DNA of 64,000 nt from Aldrovandia affinis (lineage: Eukaryota > Chordata > Actinopteri > Notacanthiformes > Halosauridae). The stretch lies in the NCBI GenBank assembly GCA_029706075.1, contig JAINUG010000207.1:919001-983000 (forward strand), in the 5' to 3' direction. The translations under genes were made by a program, and so were the position numbers. How positions within the stretch are numbered: the first letter of the stretch is position 1; each line of letters starts with the position of its first letter. This document shows positions 11,692-23,480 of the stretch, piece after piece. The notes under the pieces are model-generated. The model saw nothing but the letters and a program-made list of their open reading frames with translations, did no database searches and was not told the DNA's origin.

Positions 11692-12130
11692 AATGGAAAC
11701 ACCAACATAAAGTGTCTTACTAGGGTGTTGGGCCACCACAAGTGACCAGAACAGCTTCAATGCACCATGGAATAGATTCTACAAGTGACTGGAACACTAT
11801 TGGAGGGATGCAACCCCATTCTTTCACTAGATTTTCCATTATTTGGAATCATTTGGCCATCATTGCCCATCATTTGGCCATGGCATATGGTTTACATCAT
11901 TTTCATGCTCATGACACTATTCAGGAACCACTCATGTGGACACCCTTGTGCCCTTTGTCATCCTGGAAGAGACCATTCCCATCTGGATAGAAATGCTTCA
12001 CCATAGGATGAAGGTGATCACTCAGAATGGCTTTGCATTTATTGCCATTTACCTTGCCCTCTATGGGGTCGAGTGGACTTAATTCTTGTCAGGAAAATGC
12101 ACCCCACATCCTAAGAGAACCACCAGAACC
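11692..12130 (-). mobile_element. Tc1/mariner remnant, internally deleted
   Basis: The plus strand opens GGAAACACCAACATAAAGTG, then runs through GCTTCAATGCACCATGGAAT and GGATGAAGGTGATCACTCAG. This is the complement of a Tc1-like transposase family common in fish. The sister fragment at 63,057-63,300 keeps the stretch that encodes the WPSQSPDLNPIE-type motif in reverse; here that part is deleted around 11,840-11,880. No open frame survives. A SINE has landed at its left end. Confidence 0.7.
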
Positions 12131-12159
12131 CTTCATTTATTCATATTGATTACACATTA

Positions 12160-12162
<3 letters not shown>

Positions 12163-12193
<31 letters not shown>
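12163..12193. repeat. (ATT)n microsatellite
   Basis: A near-perfect run of the trinucleotide. Seen directly. Confidence 0.95.
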
Positions 12194-15100
12194 GTATGCA
12201 TATACTGTCACAAATGTTTCTTTCTTTCTTATTTATTCTATTTAAATGGAAGGAGCAGGTAATAAAAGTAGTCTCAAAAGTCAAACTTAACACATGGGAT
12301 ATGCATTTTGTCAAAGATGTCACACTTGTCATTCTTCACTGTTCAGTGCACCTCTCCAGCAGCAGAGAGACACCTGTAATTTGTCATTGGAAATGATGGA
12401 TTCTTCACAACAGAACGCTGCTGTGTTTAAACTCCGGAACTGGGCTTACTGCTCGGACACAGTCCTCAGGGTGTGTTTTCGTCGCCGTATGTTTTTCTAA
12501 CATAAGAGGGAATGCAACAATTCCTGAAGCCAGCAACTTCTCTCCCATCTTATTTTTGGGTGATTTGTCCAAGTTGAGCAAAAGGCGCAGAATAGTTTTG
12601 CTTACCCTATAATTAATCATTCTGCCCATTGCAACCTTACAGTACCTTATCTGACACACAATCACATTGCTCTATTCATTATCTCTCTTGTTTTATCAGG
12701 GGCTGAGCTATGCACTCATGCTAGGGCTTGTGACATAAACTTGGTTGGGGCCTCAAAAAATGCATGAATATTTTCAAATTTAGGATTGAAAATGTTCTAT
12801 TCAATTATTTCAATGGCTTGTTTGGTTCTGTATTGTGTTTTTTCATCATAATTAATTTAAGTAATCAAATGGTCCCCTTGATAATATGATTACAGGAACA
12901 CCTAGAATCTTGTAAAAGTAAATACAGCCTATTACATTTGAGTTTGAGTATGCGTTTGCTTCTGAATTAGAGCCAGAAAGAATAAACTATGATGTGCTTG
13001 ATTTGTTCATTATGTCACAATCTCAGCTAATTCAAGGAGTACCACTTCACATGTTTAGCTTTGGATTCTGGATCAAACAACAATTCTAACCTAAGGAACA
13101 CACGCATAAATATCTGACTGCTGGCTGAAAAATTGTCCATTGATTTTGAACCGATAACAATAAACTTGCCTTTTTGATGTCTGTGTTACATTGAGGCCTT
13201 AATGTACTACAGTATAGCCTAAGCCTTGATAAAAATACAACCCAATGAACCTGAGTAAGCAAGCAGTCTGGTGTGCTCCCAGTGGAGTCAATTTTTCATA
13301 GGTTATGATTCAGGTACAAGCTGGAGCTTCACAACCTTACCATGTCAACACTGTACTATGCCACTGTACACCAATTAGAATAAAAAGGTACAGAGTAATT
13401 GGTTTGACTGTCATGCCTGAAAAACCCTGGAAAAGCCCTGAGGGTGGTCCTAATTATTTTCATATCTACACTCATTGACAACTTTGGGCTACTGTTTGGA
13501 AAATTGCACAGAACAGAACAGTTATAGACAAAATGTCATCATTTTCAACAATGCTTAAATGTCAAACAGCAATAAAAGCGGGGACATAGATACACCTCCA
13601 ATTCAGTTTTCGGTGGGGAAAATGTATTCAAATTGGCATGTGTTCATGCTTGGCTGGCTCTAGGGCTAAGCCTTCCTATTAGCCTCTGCAGTGCTTCATA
13701 TCCACCAAGGGAACGTGCAGACGGTGGAGTTTAGCGTGGCCGGCCTTCACTGACGCCGTGTTTGGCTCCAGTGTAAACATGCTTTCAGAAAACACTTTGG
13801 ACAGTCTGCCATTATCAGAGGCCAGAAAACAATGTGCTCAGGTCTGTGGAGAGGAGATAAACAGGCAAGGTAACCACATCACCGCTGTCATCTCAGAGAG
13901 ACTTCACCACCTTGGTCGCATCACCGCCGTCATCATGGTGAGACTTCACCGTCTTTGGTCGCGCCTTTCAGAAACTGGATTGGTGTAAGGTAAATGGCAG
14001 TTTCAGCCGAGTGGGTGTCCTAGCTCATAGATCAGTGGTTCTTTTTTAGGATGGGGTTTTTATTAAATATCCTGCTGGGATATTATTGTTAGCATCAGGT
14101 GTAGATTCTTGGCTTACTGTATGGCAGTCATAGGCCAGAATTTAATCACCATATGTCCTTACCTTTGTCTCACAATTAAACGCAAGGGTTAGCTTCTTAT
14201 CAGCAATTATCACAATCAACTCTAAAAACTCCCCAAAAGACTTGCATTTATTTGTAAGCCAAAGTTAAGGATGGATACTGATGGAAGCCAGACCATCCAG
14301 GAATCAGGTTATGTGGCCCTTCAAGATAGGATAGGCTATAGTATAGGGACTAGCTATAGCCACATGATCCTTCCACCTCACTTCTTTAGCCATAATTTGG
14401 ATAATGCTGATACGTCTTTAGGATTTTCAGAACAGGAAATACCTTCAATTCAGGTTTCACCCATCTTAATTCATATCAAATGGAACTGCCCCCACTGCCA
14501 CTGACAAGCACTTAGGGTGGACAAAGGCCTCTTGAACCAACTAAAAGTGGTTCGCTCCCGACAGAAAATACCTTTGGATTGATTCTAATCAGGCAGTCCC
14601 TGAGGAAGCTATTGGCTTAAAGCTCTGTTTAGTGTTCTGTGGGAGGCATGTTTTTAACCTTCAGCTCTTGAAATGTTGAGACACTGCACCTGGGGGAGGA
14701 CTGCTGCAGCCAAATGCAATGAACTTAGCAGGGATTTAAAACCTCTAGTGTGGGCTACTACACGGCAGACATCCAAGTTCTAATGGGAGTTCAGTGGTCT
14801 AGTGGCCTAAATTTGAATAAGTCCCATGCTTGGTTCCTGTGGATTCTCCTCTGAGGGTACTAGCTAGACAGACATAATAATGCTGCTGCTAAGCACCAAT
14901 TACCCACCCGGGGCTGGTCTCACGCTAATGAACATCCTTTTTTTCTTTCTTAAGTTAAGCAGTTGGAGATGAGCTGTAAATTGTAGTGGAAAAGGAGATA
15001 AAGCAAAGGACAAATATATATATATATATACTGTATATAGCTATAGCATGTGCATCCTGCAAAGAAAGTGAAGTCAGCTGACTGCTTCTGTGCCACATTG

Positions 15101-16181
15101 TAATCCAACAGCTATCAGGTACTGCACTGGAGGACTGTGCAGAAGTGATGCAGGCATGCTGCTGATGCCTGATCTACCAGGAGAGTCACTGGTGGGAAAT
15201 GGGGAGGGCAGTGGGTTATCCTGGGTCCACGTCGACTGAGGCCCTTGCTCGTTTGGTGAAGCTTAGTCCTAACTAATGGGGAATCCTTGTGCCTGCCAGT
15301 ACTCGTTCTGGATTTGAGCCAGGTTGTAGAATGGATCACATCGTGTCACAAGTGTCTTATCCCTAGGCACCAACTAGAAGCCCTCCAATTTGTAATCCTT
15401 TCTCTCATTGTGATGCAGTTCTAGTCTAGGTGAATGAATTACATTCCAATTACTGACGTGCACAGGTGGGTTTTGCCTTTAATTTTACAGGCCTGACAAT
15501 GATCCTGGTGGATAGAAACAGTAACAATGTTTCCATTGGAATGCAGAAGCAAATTGAAGTGTTAAAAACGATTGTTTCTAGTTGTGTGCAAGACATCCAC
15601 AAAGACAGTGTTTCCAAATGTTCCTTGTCAGGGAAAAGTGCAATCACATAATTTGAGTTTGCTGTTTGTGATTACTTGAACTAATCAATTGTACGGGATA
15701 ACTGTAGATTGTTTATTGCAGTTATATGGTATGTTCAGTGAGAATTGCAGCAGCTTCCATTTGCCTTAGTTCATATTTAGACCAGTTATTTAAACCTTTT
15801 CTTGAAACTGTTGACTTAGTTAACTGCAGGTTGTTCTTAACCGGCTTTTGAATGCTTTATGTGATTATACCAATTCCATCAAGGGACAGCAGATTTCCAT
15901 TTTTTTACCTGATTGCATCTAATATGGGTCCTGTCCTTTACAGTTCTCAACATTAAATCATTTAAATTACATCAAACGAGACTAGGTTACATTAGAGGTA
16001 AATAATTTGAATTCTAAGGAAAACATGTGAGAAGTTAAATTTAACCCAGCCCTTAAAACTGGAATTTACTGTTTAAGTTCAGGAAGGTTACAAAGATAAT
16101 TGCCCCTCATTAGATGCAATTACATAAAAATGAATAATCTGCTGATGGGTGATTATTTAAACTTGCACACTTCTTATTGCA

Positions 16182-16185
<4 letters not shown>
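12194..16185. other. Gene-free stretch with minor repeats
   Basis: No exon or element family is supported. A 42-bp duplication lies at 13877-13961 and a short (AT)n run at 15014-15030. A slightly GC-richer part around 13,690-13,985 could be a conserved element, but no test is possible here. Confidence 0.4.
13877..13961. repeat. Two-copy 42-bp tandem repeat
   Basis: The units start CATCACCGCTGTCAT (13877) and CATCACCGCCGTCAT (13919) and both end in TTGGTCG. They are diverged by several substitutions and a small indel, so the duplication is not recent. Confidence 0.75.

Positions 16186-16248
<63 letters not shown>
16186..16248. repeat. (GA)n microsatellite
   Basis: About 31 uninterrupted GA units, seen directly. 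Confidence 0.98.
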
Positions 16249-16252
<4 letters not shown>

Positions 16253-16684
16253 AATGACAATGCTAAGATCTAGGTCAAACATATCATTCATCTGTAAATT
16301 AATAATTCATATGCAAGAATTAAAATCAATTTTGTCATAAATTTTTGTGCTTTCATTTTCCCCCCCACATCCTTTCTTCCCCACATCTTTTAATCTGGGC
16401 TGCAAGTCAGTGCTTCACGCTAAGCATACATATTGCCTTTATCAGAGCATTAGGGATAACACGGTACACACTATACGCTTCATATATCACAAATAATATC
16501 AAACTATTATTGCCTTTTTTTTCCCCAAAATTTTGAGTGAATGCTGTCTCACTCCAACTCTGAGCAAGGAAAGCTGATGACACCTGATAACCCGTGGGCA
16601 CCTGGTGCATTGTTGGGATATACAGCAGTAACTCAAGGAACCCTCACCAATTTAAACTCCCCTAGCTTGCTGCCTGATGCTTAT

Positions 16685-16880
16685 AGACTCATCTCATCTC
16701 ATCTTCAGCTTATTCCTGAGGAGGGGGCTGCCTATCCCAGCATGCATTCAGGAAAACCTGCCAATCCATGACTTGATTCTCCAATTATAACATGTCTTTG
16801 GATGGGAAGAAACTACCCGGAGGAAACCCACGCGGACACGGGAGAACATTTATTCGAACCGAGACCTTCTTGCTGTTTCC
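16685..16880 (+). repeat. Fish interspersed repeat of the TCATCTTCAGCTTATTCC type
   Basis: The block has CATCTCATCTTCAGCTTATT, then a central gap, then CCGGAGGAAACCCACGCGGA and GAACATTTATTCGAACCGAG. These phrases occur in this order in a common teleost repeat. The middle is degraded. Its class is not assigned. Confidence 0.6.
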
Positions 16881-16904
16881 ACTGCACCAATGACTTGACT
16901 AATA

Positions 16905-17050
16905 TAACATATACTATTTAGCAGACACTTTTATCCAAAGTGAGTTACAGTAGTGAATACATACATTTTTCAGTATATGTGGTCCCAATGGGAAACCCAC
17001 AACCAAGGTATTGTCAGCACCATGCTCTAGCTACTGAGCCACACCGAATC
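16905..17050 (+). repeat. Diverged copy of the TTTAGCAGACACTTTTATCC repeat
   Basis: The start TTTAGCAGACACTTTTATCC and end GCTCTAGCTACTGAGCCACA match a family related to the repeats at 9711 and 54,698. The copy is short and diverged. Confidence 0.6.
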
Positions 17051-18541
17051 ACGGGAACCACAGGAACTATGGGGCTAAGCCGGCACCCTTGGCGAGAGCC
17101 TCCACTATATCAGCTTCATGGTTGTTTTGTTACTCCATTTTACAACAATATTGTGGGCTATTGAAGACTCAAAACTATGTATTTATAACTTGTCTTTATT
17201 AATCAATGCTCTGCATCACACACACAGCCGTCCACTCTAATCACCGGAAAAGGAGGGGCGGGAAAAGCGTCTTGTCGTTTTTATCTCGACACATCACATC
17301 ACGGTCTGACAACCAATCAACAGGTATCTCCTTCAATACACCACAATGGTAGCCCCATCAAATAATAGAATTACACTGTAAACTCCTTTAATATAAAGAT
17401 ATCCTCAAGAAAAGGTGGGAGGTGAGGAGGGATGCCAAAAATAAGTGGGTAATCACTTCAATCGTCAACAGCAACAGAGATTTATTCAGTTGGGAAAAAA
17501 TGGTTTGGCTGAGTTGTTTATTATCTGTGGGCGTGCAATTCCATTCCTCCTGAACTTTGCGTGTAAACTTTGTTAGATATCAAGCCCCGACATGCCAAAT
17601 CCCTATACAGGCACGATAAACAATGGTCTCAAGTGTGAAAGCAATGTGTTTTATTGTTCATTTCAGTTCAAATTGAATCATTTAATGGCACGGTCCAAAT
17701 ATGACTGCTATGAATATCAATTGTTTGATACCGAGCCTTAATGACCTTAAGTAAAATTGAGACAACCTCATTTCGTATTTTGCTCGACGCGCTGTGATCC
17801 ATCTAAATGTCTGTGCTAGTAGTATGTTTTTTTGTGTGAAAAATGGGGCACCTCAAATTGCTGCAGAATCTGTTTTCTTTTTCAGATTTGTTAAATAAAA
17901 CTTGGCCACCTTGTGATGGGAAGCCAATTATGAGCCGTGGAACTCATGGAGGAAGCCATTATGCTGGATGCCTTGGAATGCGGGGAGCTGTGATAATGCT
18001 GATACTCTGAACTCTTTGCTGATATTGCAGCTACTGTAAAAAGGACTATGTGATTGAGACATCTGCTTGTGGAAACAAAGAGTGGTGCCTGAGCACTGGG
18101 TTTCAGTCAGAGGTGCCATCACAGGTCTTAAAGCGGTATGGCAGAAAATAGCATGTCATCCACCCCAAGCCCACGCGGAATCGTTCCAATTCACATCAAG
18201 TAGCATAACAGTTCTAATGTTGCTTTAATAACATGTTTTATCTGACCTTGACATTACAACAAAAAAGCTATATTTTAACTTTAAGTGAAAGTCAAACTAC
18301 AACGTGGGTAACAGAATAGGATATAGGAAGCTAAACAACAGTTGGTTCATGTGTTTCTGTAAATCAGAATCCCTTTCCCACTTTGTATCTTGATGGAAAA
18401 TAACACTACATTGTAGCTTATGAAGCCAAAAACTATACACAAGGTATTTGTTCCAAAAAAATCAATAGAAAATAGCAGAGAAGTGATACTTATTTTCCCA
18501 GTAGTAACTCAAAATCACAGTACAAACACACAACCAATAAC
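17051..18541. other. Unique sequence, nothing recognised
   Basis: A mixed-composition stretch without a supported gene. It runs up to the left end of the Harbinger-like cluster. Confidence 0.4.
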
Positions 18542-19289
18542 TGACTACGTTTACATGCACACCATATTCCTGTATTAATCGGAATAATGACAATATTCCG
18601 ATTACGTATGAGTCATGTAAACGCCTTAACCCGATTGCCATAACCGATTAAGATCATATTCGGATTACTAAAAACCCGAATAAGACCCTGGCATATGCCT
18701 GTATTAACCCGATTATTGGGTCATGTAAACATGTTAGTCGGAATATGCCCCTTAACGGAATATTAATTTACGTCTGCGCATGTTCATTCTCGACATGCGG
18801 AAATTTTCTCTCCACTCTGCATCCGTAAACTCTACCATCACTACTCTGTACCACCAGTCCACAGTCTCCAGGGGGTTCTGATTGGCATAAATGGCATATT
18901 AGCAAGTACCATAGCTCCATTTGCCATTTCCTCGCGTTCTCGTCTGCCATGGTTGAGGATGTGAATGAGAACGAGTGTTCTTGTTACATTATGATGTAGA
19001 AGTGCTAAGAAGACAACACAATATAACGCAAAAGCAAGCATTTTCAAGCCTTTTGTGTAAATGGGAATTACTGCAGGAAAATAACGCGCCTATTTATTCA
19101 GCTGAGTACCCAGAAAGCCCTTGCGCGGCACTACATCGCTGGTTTATTCGGAATATGCCGATTAACATGTAAACGGGAATATTCCCGTAGCTCAACATTC
19201 TGCGGCGCATGTAAACACCTTATTCGGAATATTGCCTTAACCCGAATATGGACCTTAATCGGAATATGGTGTGCATGTAAACGTAGTCA
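18542..19289 (+). mobile_element. PIF/Harbinger-like element, copy A (748 bp)
   Basis: The copy is bounded by inverted ends starting TGACTACGTTTACATGCACA and closing with its complement at 19289. It has no transposase. Its subterminal parts are full of short repeats built on GGAATA, TAATCGG and CATGTAAAC. Its sequence is repeated almost exactly, in reverse, as copy D (20605-21352), which has the same length. The Harbinger assignment comes from the Myb/SANT-like fragment in copy C and is an inference. Confidence 0.75.
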
Positions 19290-19322
19290 TTGATGAGAAG
19301 TGGAGTTCCCCCTTGCACACAG

Positions 19323-19861
19323 TGACTACGTTTACATGCACACCATATTCCTGTATTAATCGGAATAATGACAATATTCCGATTACGTATGAGTCATGTA
19401 AACGCCTTAATTTGCCATAACCGATTAAGGTCATATTCGGATTACCAAAATCCGAATAAGACCCTGGCATATGCCTGTATTAACCAGATTATTGGGTCAT
19501 GTACCTCGCGTTCTCGTCTGCCATGGTTGAGGATGTGAATGAGAACGAGTGTTCTTGTTACATTATGATGTAGAAGTGCTAAGAAGACAACACAATATAA
19601 CGCAAAAGCAAGCATTTTCAAGCCTTTTTGTGTAAATGGGAATTACTGCAGGAAAATAACGCGCCTATTTATTCAGCTGAGTACCCAGAAAGCCTTGCGC
19701 GGCACTACATCGCTGGTTTATTCGGAATATGCCGATTAACATGTAAACGGGAATATTCCCGTAGCTCAACATTCTGCGGCGCATGTAAACACCTTATTCG
19801 GAATATTGCCTTAACCGAATATGGACCTTAATCGAATATGGTGTGCATGTAAACGTAGTCA
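19323..19861 (+). mobile_element. PIF/Harbinger-like element, copy B (internally deleted)
   Basis: The copy has the same ends as copy A but lacks about 200 bp of the centre; the break is near 19,503, where GGGTCATGTA jumps to CCTCGCGTTC. It is separated from copies A and C by the same 33-bp spacer (19290-19322 and 19862-19894), so element plus spacer was duplicated in tandem. Confidence 0.8.
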
Positions 19862-19894
19862 TTGATGAGAAGTGGAGTTCCCCCTTGCACACAG

Positions 19895-20604
19895 TGACTA
19901 CGTTTACATGCACACCATATTCCTGTATTAATCGGAATAATGACAATATTCCGATTACGTATGAGTCATGTAAACGCCTTAACCCGATTGCCATAACCCG
20001 ATTAAGGTCATATTCGGATTACTAAAAATCCGAATAAGACCCCTGGCATATGCCTGTATTAACCAGATTATTGGGTCATGTAAACATGTTAGTCGGAATA
20101 TGCCTCTTAACGGAATATTAATTTACGTCTGCGCATGTTCATTTTGCAAGAAATCTGGGTAATTTAGCTTGGTTGCTATAGCAATAGCTTTAGCTAGCAA
20201 TTTGGCAACATGGCGAAAAGCACTCAGAAAAGTAATCACTTCTGGAGCGAGGATGAGACAAATTTATGTATTCAAATCATGAAAGATCTAAATATCATGG
20301 AATACATCGATGGGCTTAAAGCACCGCAATAGCGATATTTTTAAAAGGGTGTCGAGGCCGACAAACTCAAAGAAGCAGGTTTTGTGCGCACTGCTGACCA
20401 GGTCAAACATCGGTGGAAAACCCCCTAACGTTCGTCTGCCATGGTTGAGGATGTGAATGAGAACAGTGTTCTTGTTACATTATGATGTAGAAGTGCTAAG
20501 AAGACAACACAATATAACGCAAAAGCAAGCAAGCTGAGTACCCAGAAAGCCCTTCAGCTGAGTACCCAGAAAGGCGCGCACTACATCGCTGGTTTATTCG
20601 GAAT
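19895..20604 (+). mobile_element. PIF/Harbinger-like element, copy C, with Myb-like gene piece and lost right end
   Basis: The left end matches copies A and B to about 20,144. Then comes sequence absent from them (about 20,145-20,427), holding a Myb/SANT-like reading frame. A short stretch of the common right part follows, with a small AGCTGAGTACCCAGAAAG duplication. The right terminal repeat is missing: the copy ends at TTCGGAA, directly against copy D. Confidence 0.75.
20210..20405 (+). pseudogene. Myb/SANT-like DNA-binding protein fragment of a Harbinger transposon
   Basis: From ATG at 20210 the frame gives 40 codons with the phrase HFWSEDETNLCIQIMKDL, the start of a Myb/SANT-like trihelix, and stops at TAG 20330-20332. 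Shortly after, another frame gives KLKEAGFVRTADQVKHRWK, the third helix of the same domain (AGF.RT..Q...RWK pattern). So the domain is present but broken by a frameshift and stops. In Harbinger transposons a Myb-like second protein brings the transposase to the nucleus and the ends. The gene is cut off after the domain and no DDE transposase is in the window. Confidence 0.7.
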
Positions 20605-21352
20605 TGACTACGTTTACATGCACACCATATTCGATTAAGGTCCATATTCGGGTTAAGGCAATATTCCGAATAAGGTGTTTACATGCGCCGCAGAATGTTG
20701 AGCTACGGGAATATTCCCGTTTACATGTTAATCGGCATATTCCGAATAAACCAGCGATGTAGTGCCGCGCAAGGGCTTTCTGGGTACTCAGCTGAATAAA
20801 TAGGCGCGTTATTTTCCTGCAGTAATTCCCATTTACACAAAAGGCTTGAAAATGCTTGCTTTTGCGTTATATTGTGTTGTCTTCTTAGCACTTCTACATC
20901 ATAATGTAACAAGAACACTCGTTCTCATTCACATCCTCAACCATGGCAGACGAGAACGCGAGGAAATGGCAAATGGAGCTATGGTACTTGCTAATATGCC
21001 ATTTATGCCAATCAGAACCCCCCGGAGACTATGGACTGGTGGTACAGAGTAGTGATGGTAGAGTTTACGGATGCAGAGTGGAGAGAAAATTTCCGCATGT
21101 CGAGAATGAACATGCGCAGACGTAAATTAATATTCCGTTAAGGGGCATATTCCGACTAACATGTTTACATGACCCAATAATCGGGTTAATACAGGCATAT
21201 GCCAGGGGGCTTATTCGGGTTTTAGTAATCCGAATATGATCTTAATCGGGTTATGGCAATCGGGTTAAGGCGTTTACATGACTCATACGTAATCGGAATA
21301 TTGTCATTATTCCGATTAATACAGGAATATGGTGTGCATGTAAACGTAGTCA
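20605..21352 (-). mobile_element. PIF/Harbinger-like element, copy D (inverted, 748 bp)
   Basis: This copy is the reverse complement of copy A with only a few differences: for example GGGGGTTCTG in A against GGGGGGTTCTG on the matching strand, and a small change near 21,207. Together A to D form a 2.8-kb near-palindrome with copies B and C in the arm gap. The matching ORFs in A (minus) and D (plus) follow from this symmetry. Confidence 0.8.
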
Positions 21353-23480
21353 ATGTGTCAATACTCAAAAAGCTCATGAGATCCAACTCTTAGTTTTTCA
21401 GTGCTCACACAATACAGTGCAAAGAACATATTCAACACTGAGCCTTATTTAAAAGGGTTCTTTTGGAATTTATATTTATATTTTGTATCAATGATAATTC
21501 ATGTATTTATGTGAATATAGACAATTGAAATGTCAGCCATATTTGAGAGTACATCACACTCTTAGAAAAGAATGTTCTAATAGGGTTATTTCCTTGTACA
21601 ATCTTTTTTTCTAAGAAAGTATAAGGATTCAAATGACACAAATGTTGTGTCTGTACTGTTTAAATCTGAAGTAACAAAGTAAATGACAACTCAACCCATT
21701 TGAAGAAGCATCAATACCTTTGTTTAGAAGGCACTTACATATGTGATCTGCAGACTCTGAATTAACCTTCCTTTTTACTGGTGATCCCTGTTAAGATCCC
21801 AGCATGTATAGATTGCCTATTTTCTCAGCAAGAAAATGTGCAGTACTGATTTCTAAGGTTAGTCCAGGGGTACACATAAGTGGTACACCAGTACGCAGTT
21901 TGCGTCCTCAAACGTTAATCGCGTACCAAGCAAGACGACAAACTTTTGAAACATACGTGGCTTTAAGTTTGATCATTCCATCACTGGTAAGTTAATTAAC
22001 GTAGTTAGTTAACTTATTATAACTACACACTAACATGTTCCAATTTCCCCCACAGAAAATAAAAGAAAACTGAGCAATCTGTAATAATAATAATAATAAT
22101 ACATTTATTTATAAAGGACTTTTTAAGCAGTTTGAATGTTCACATTAATAAATTATTAAATTATGTTTTTAAATGATCCTGAATGATCACAACATCAGAA
22201 CATAGGGTATGACTATCAGTCAGAAGTCTCCAGCAATTATCAGTTCATCATGTTTTAAGAATTCAGAAGACTACACAAAATAACAGGTGCGTGGCAGTAA
22301 AATGTGAACATATTTCAAAGGGGCTAAATGAATTCATCGCTACAGTTTAGGTTTGAATGGACTGTTTTGCCTGGATCCAATTGTGATTTAGATGTAGCTA
22401 TGCAGCTGCATGGGGATATTCAATTAGCTATCTAGCTAATGTTATCTAACGTTAAATAGCTAGCTAGCCATCACCTCAGGATTAAAGCTTGTTTGCTAGC
22501 TAATATTAGCTAGCTAGCTAACTCTACTACCGTTATAGCAAACAGGGTAAATGCGATTCAGTGTCTTTGTTAACATGTTATTTTGATCAGATTAAGATTC
22601 TGTATCATTCCTCATGTGTCAGTATGTGCTTGTGCTTGTGTGTGTGTGTGTACTGTGACTCTGTGATGCAATGACACCCCATCTAGGAGGCATCCCCACT
22701 GTGTGGTCTGCCCCTGCCTGGTTTCAATAGCTGCAGTCCTTGACAGGATAACAAGCTTCCCAAACACAGTTGTATGATGTAAAGCCAGCTAAATCATCGC
22801 ACCAGGACGGTTTTCAATCACTGGTGTGTATTTATGTAGTCTTTCGGTTGTAACAAAATAATTTGTAATTAGAATTAAAATTTCATCTCTGATTGGGTTT
22901 CGATGCGTGATGCCCTGTTCTCTGAAGCCACTTGACAGCATGTCAAATTGAATTAAGCAATGCAATTAAATGGAGAGAAGTACCATCCCAGCACAATCAT
23001 TGTTCATTTTGAGTCATGTGTCTCTTTTTATTGGCAAACATTCTTCAAAACATTCACCAGTCTCATCAATGGGATTGCAGTCTTCTGGATACTGTCATTA
23101 GAAGCCGCCTGGTTTTTCTCGCTTGTCAGGACAGATTGATTTTTTAGCACAATCCAAGTTTATTTTTTGACCTTCTGGCGATATTCAGAGTTATTGATCT
23201 TGCTCAGGCTCTTGCATTCATCCTGAGGAAAACCATCCTTTCAAGCCCGAGATCAGAGTGAGAAGGGGATTCTGGATAAAGGTTTGAGAGCTGCCGTGCA
23301 CAGCCCTCCACTCAGCAAAGGATGAATTGGACGGGCGTTGAGCATACATATCATAAGCCTCCAGCTGGCCTTTTCAGAGACTAGATGTCTTTGCCAAAAT
23401 GTTTGCTCATTTTGTATTTAATCCTCCCGCTAAAAATATTGCCTCACCTTCTGCCCCACCCACACACATACCTCACATGT
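21353..23480. other. Gene-free stretch
   Basis: No gene recognised. There is a short (AAT)n run at about 22083-22100, GCTAGCTA-type runs around 22,430-22,525, and a short (TG)n at about 22,637-22,651. Confidence 0.4.

Noticed and set aside
13690..13990. Possible exon with a 76-codon frame
   Set aside because: The frame crosses a 42-bp tandem duplication and has no splice sites or homology that I can see.
22430..22525. GCTAGCTA runs as a possible CRISPR-like or regulatory array
   Set aside because: They are short, irregular palindromic tetramers common in fish A+T-rich DNA, with no spacer structure.
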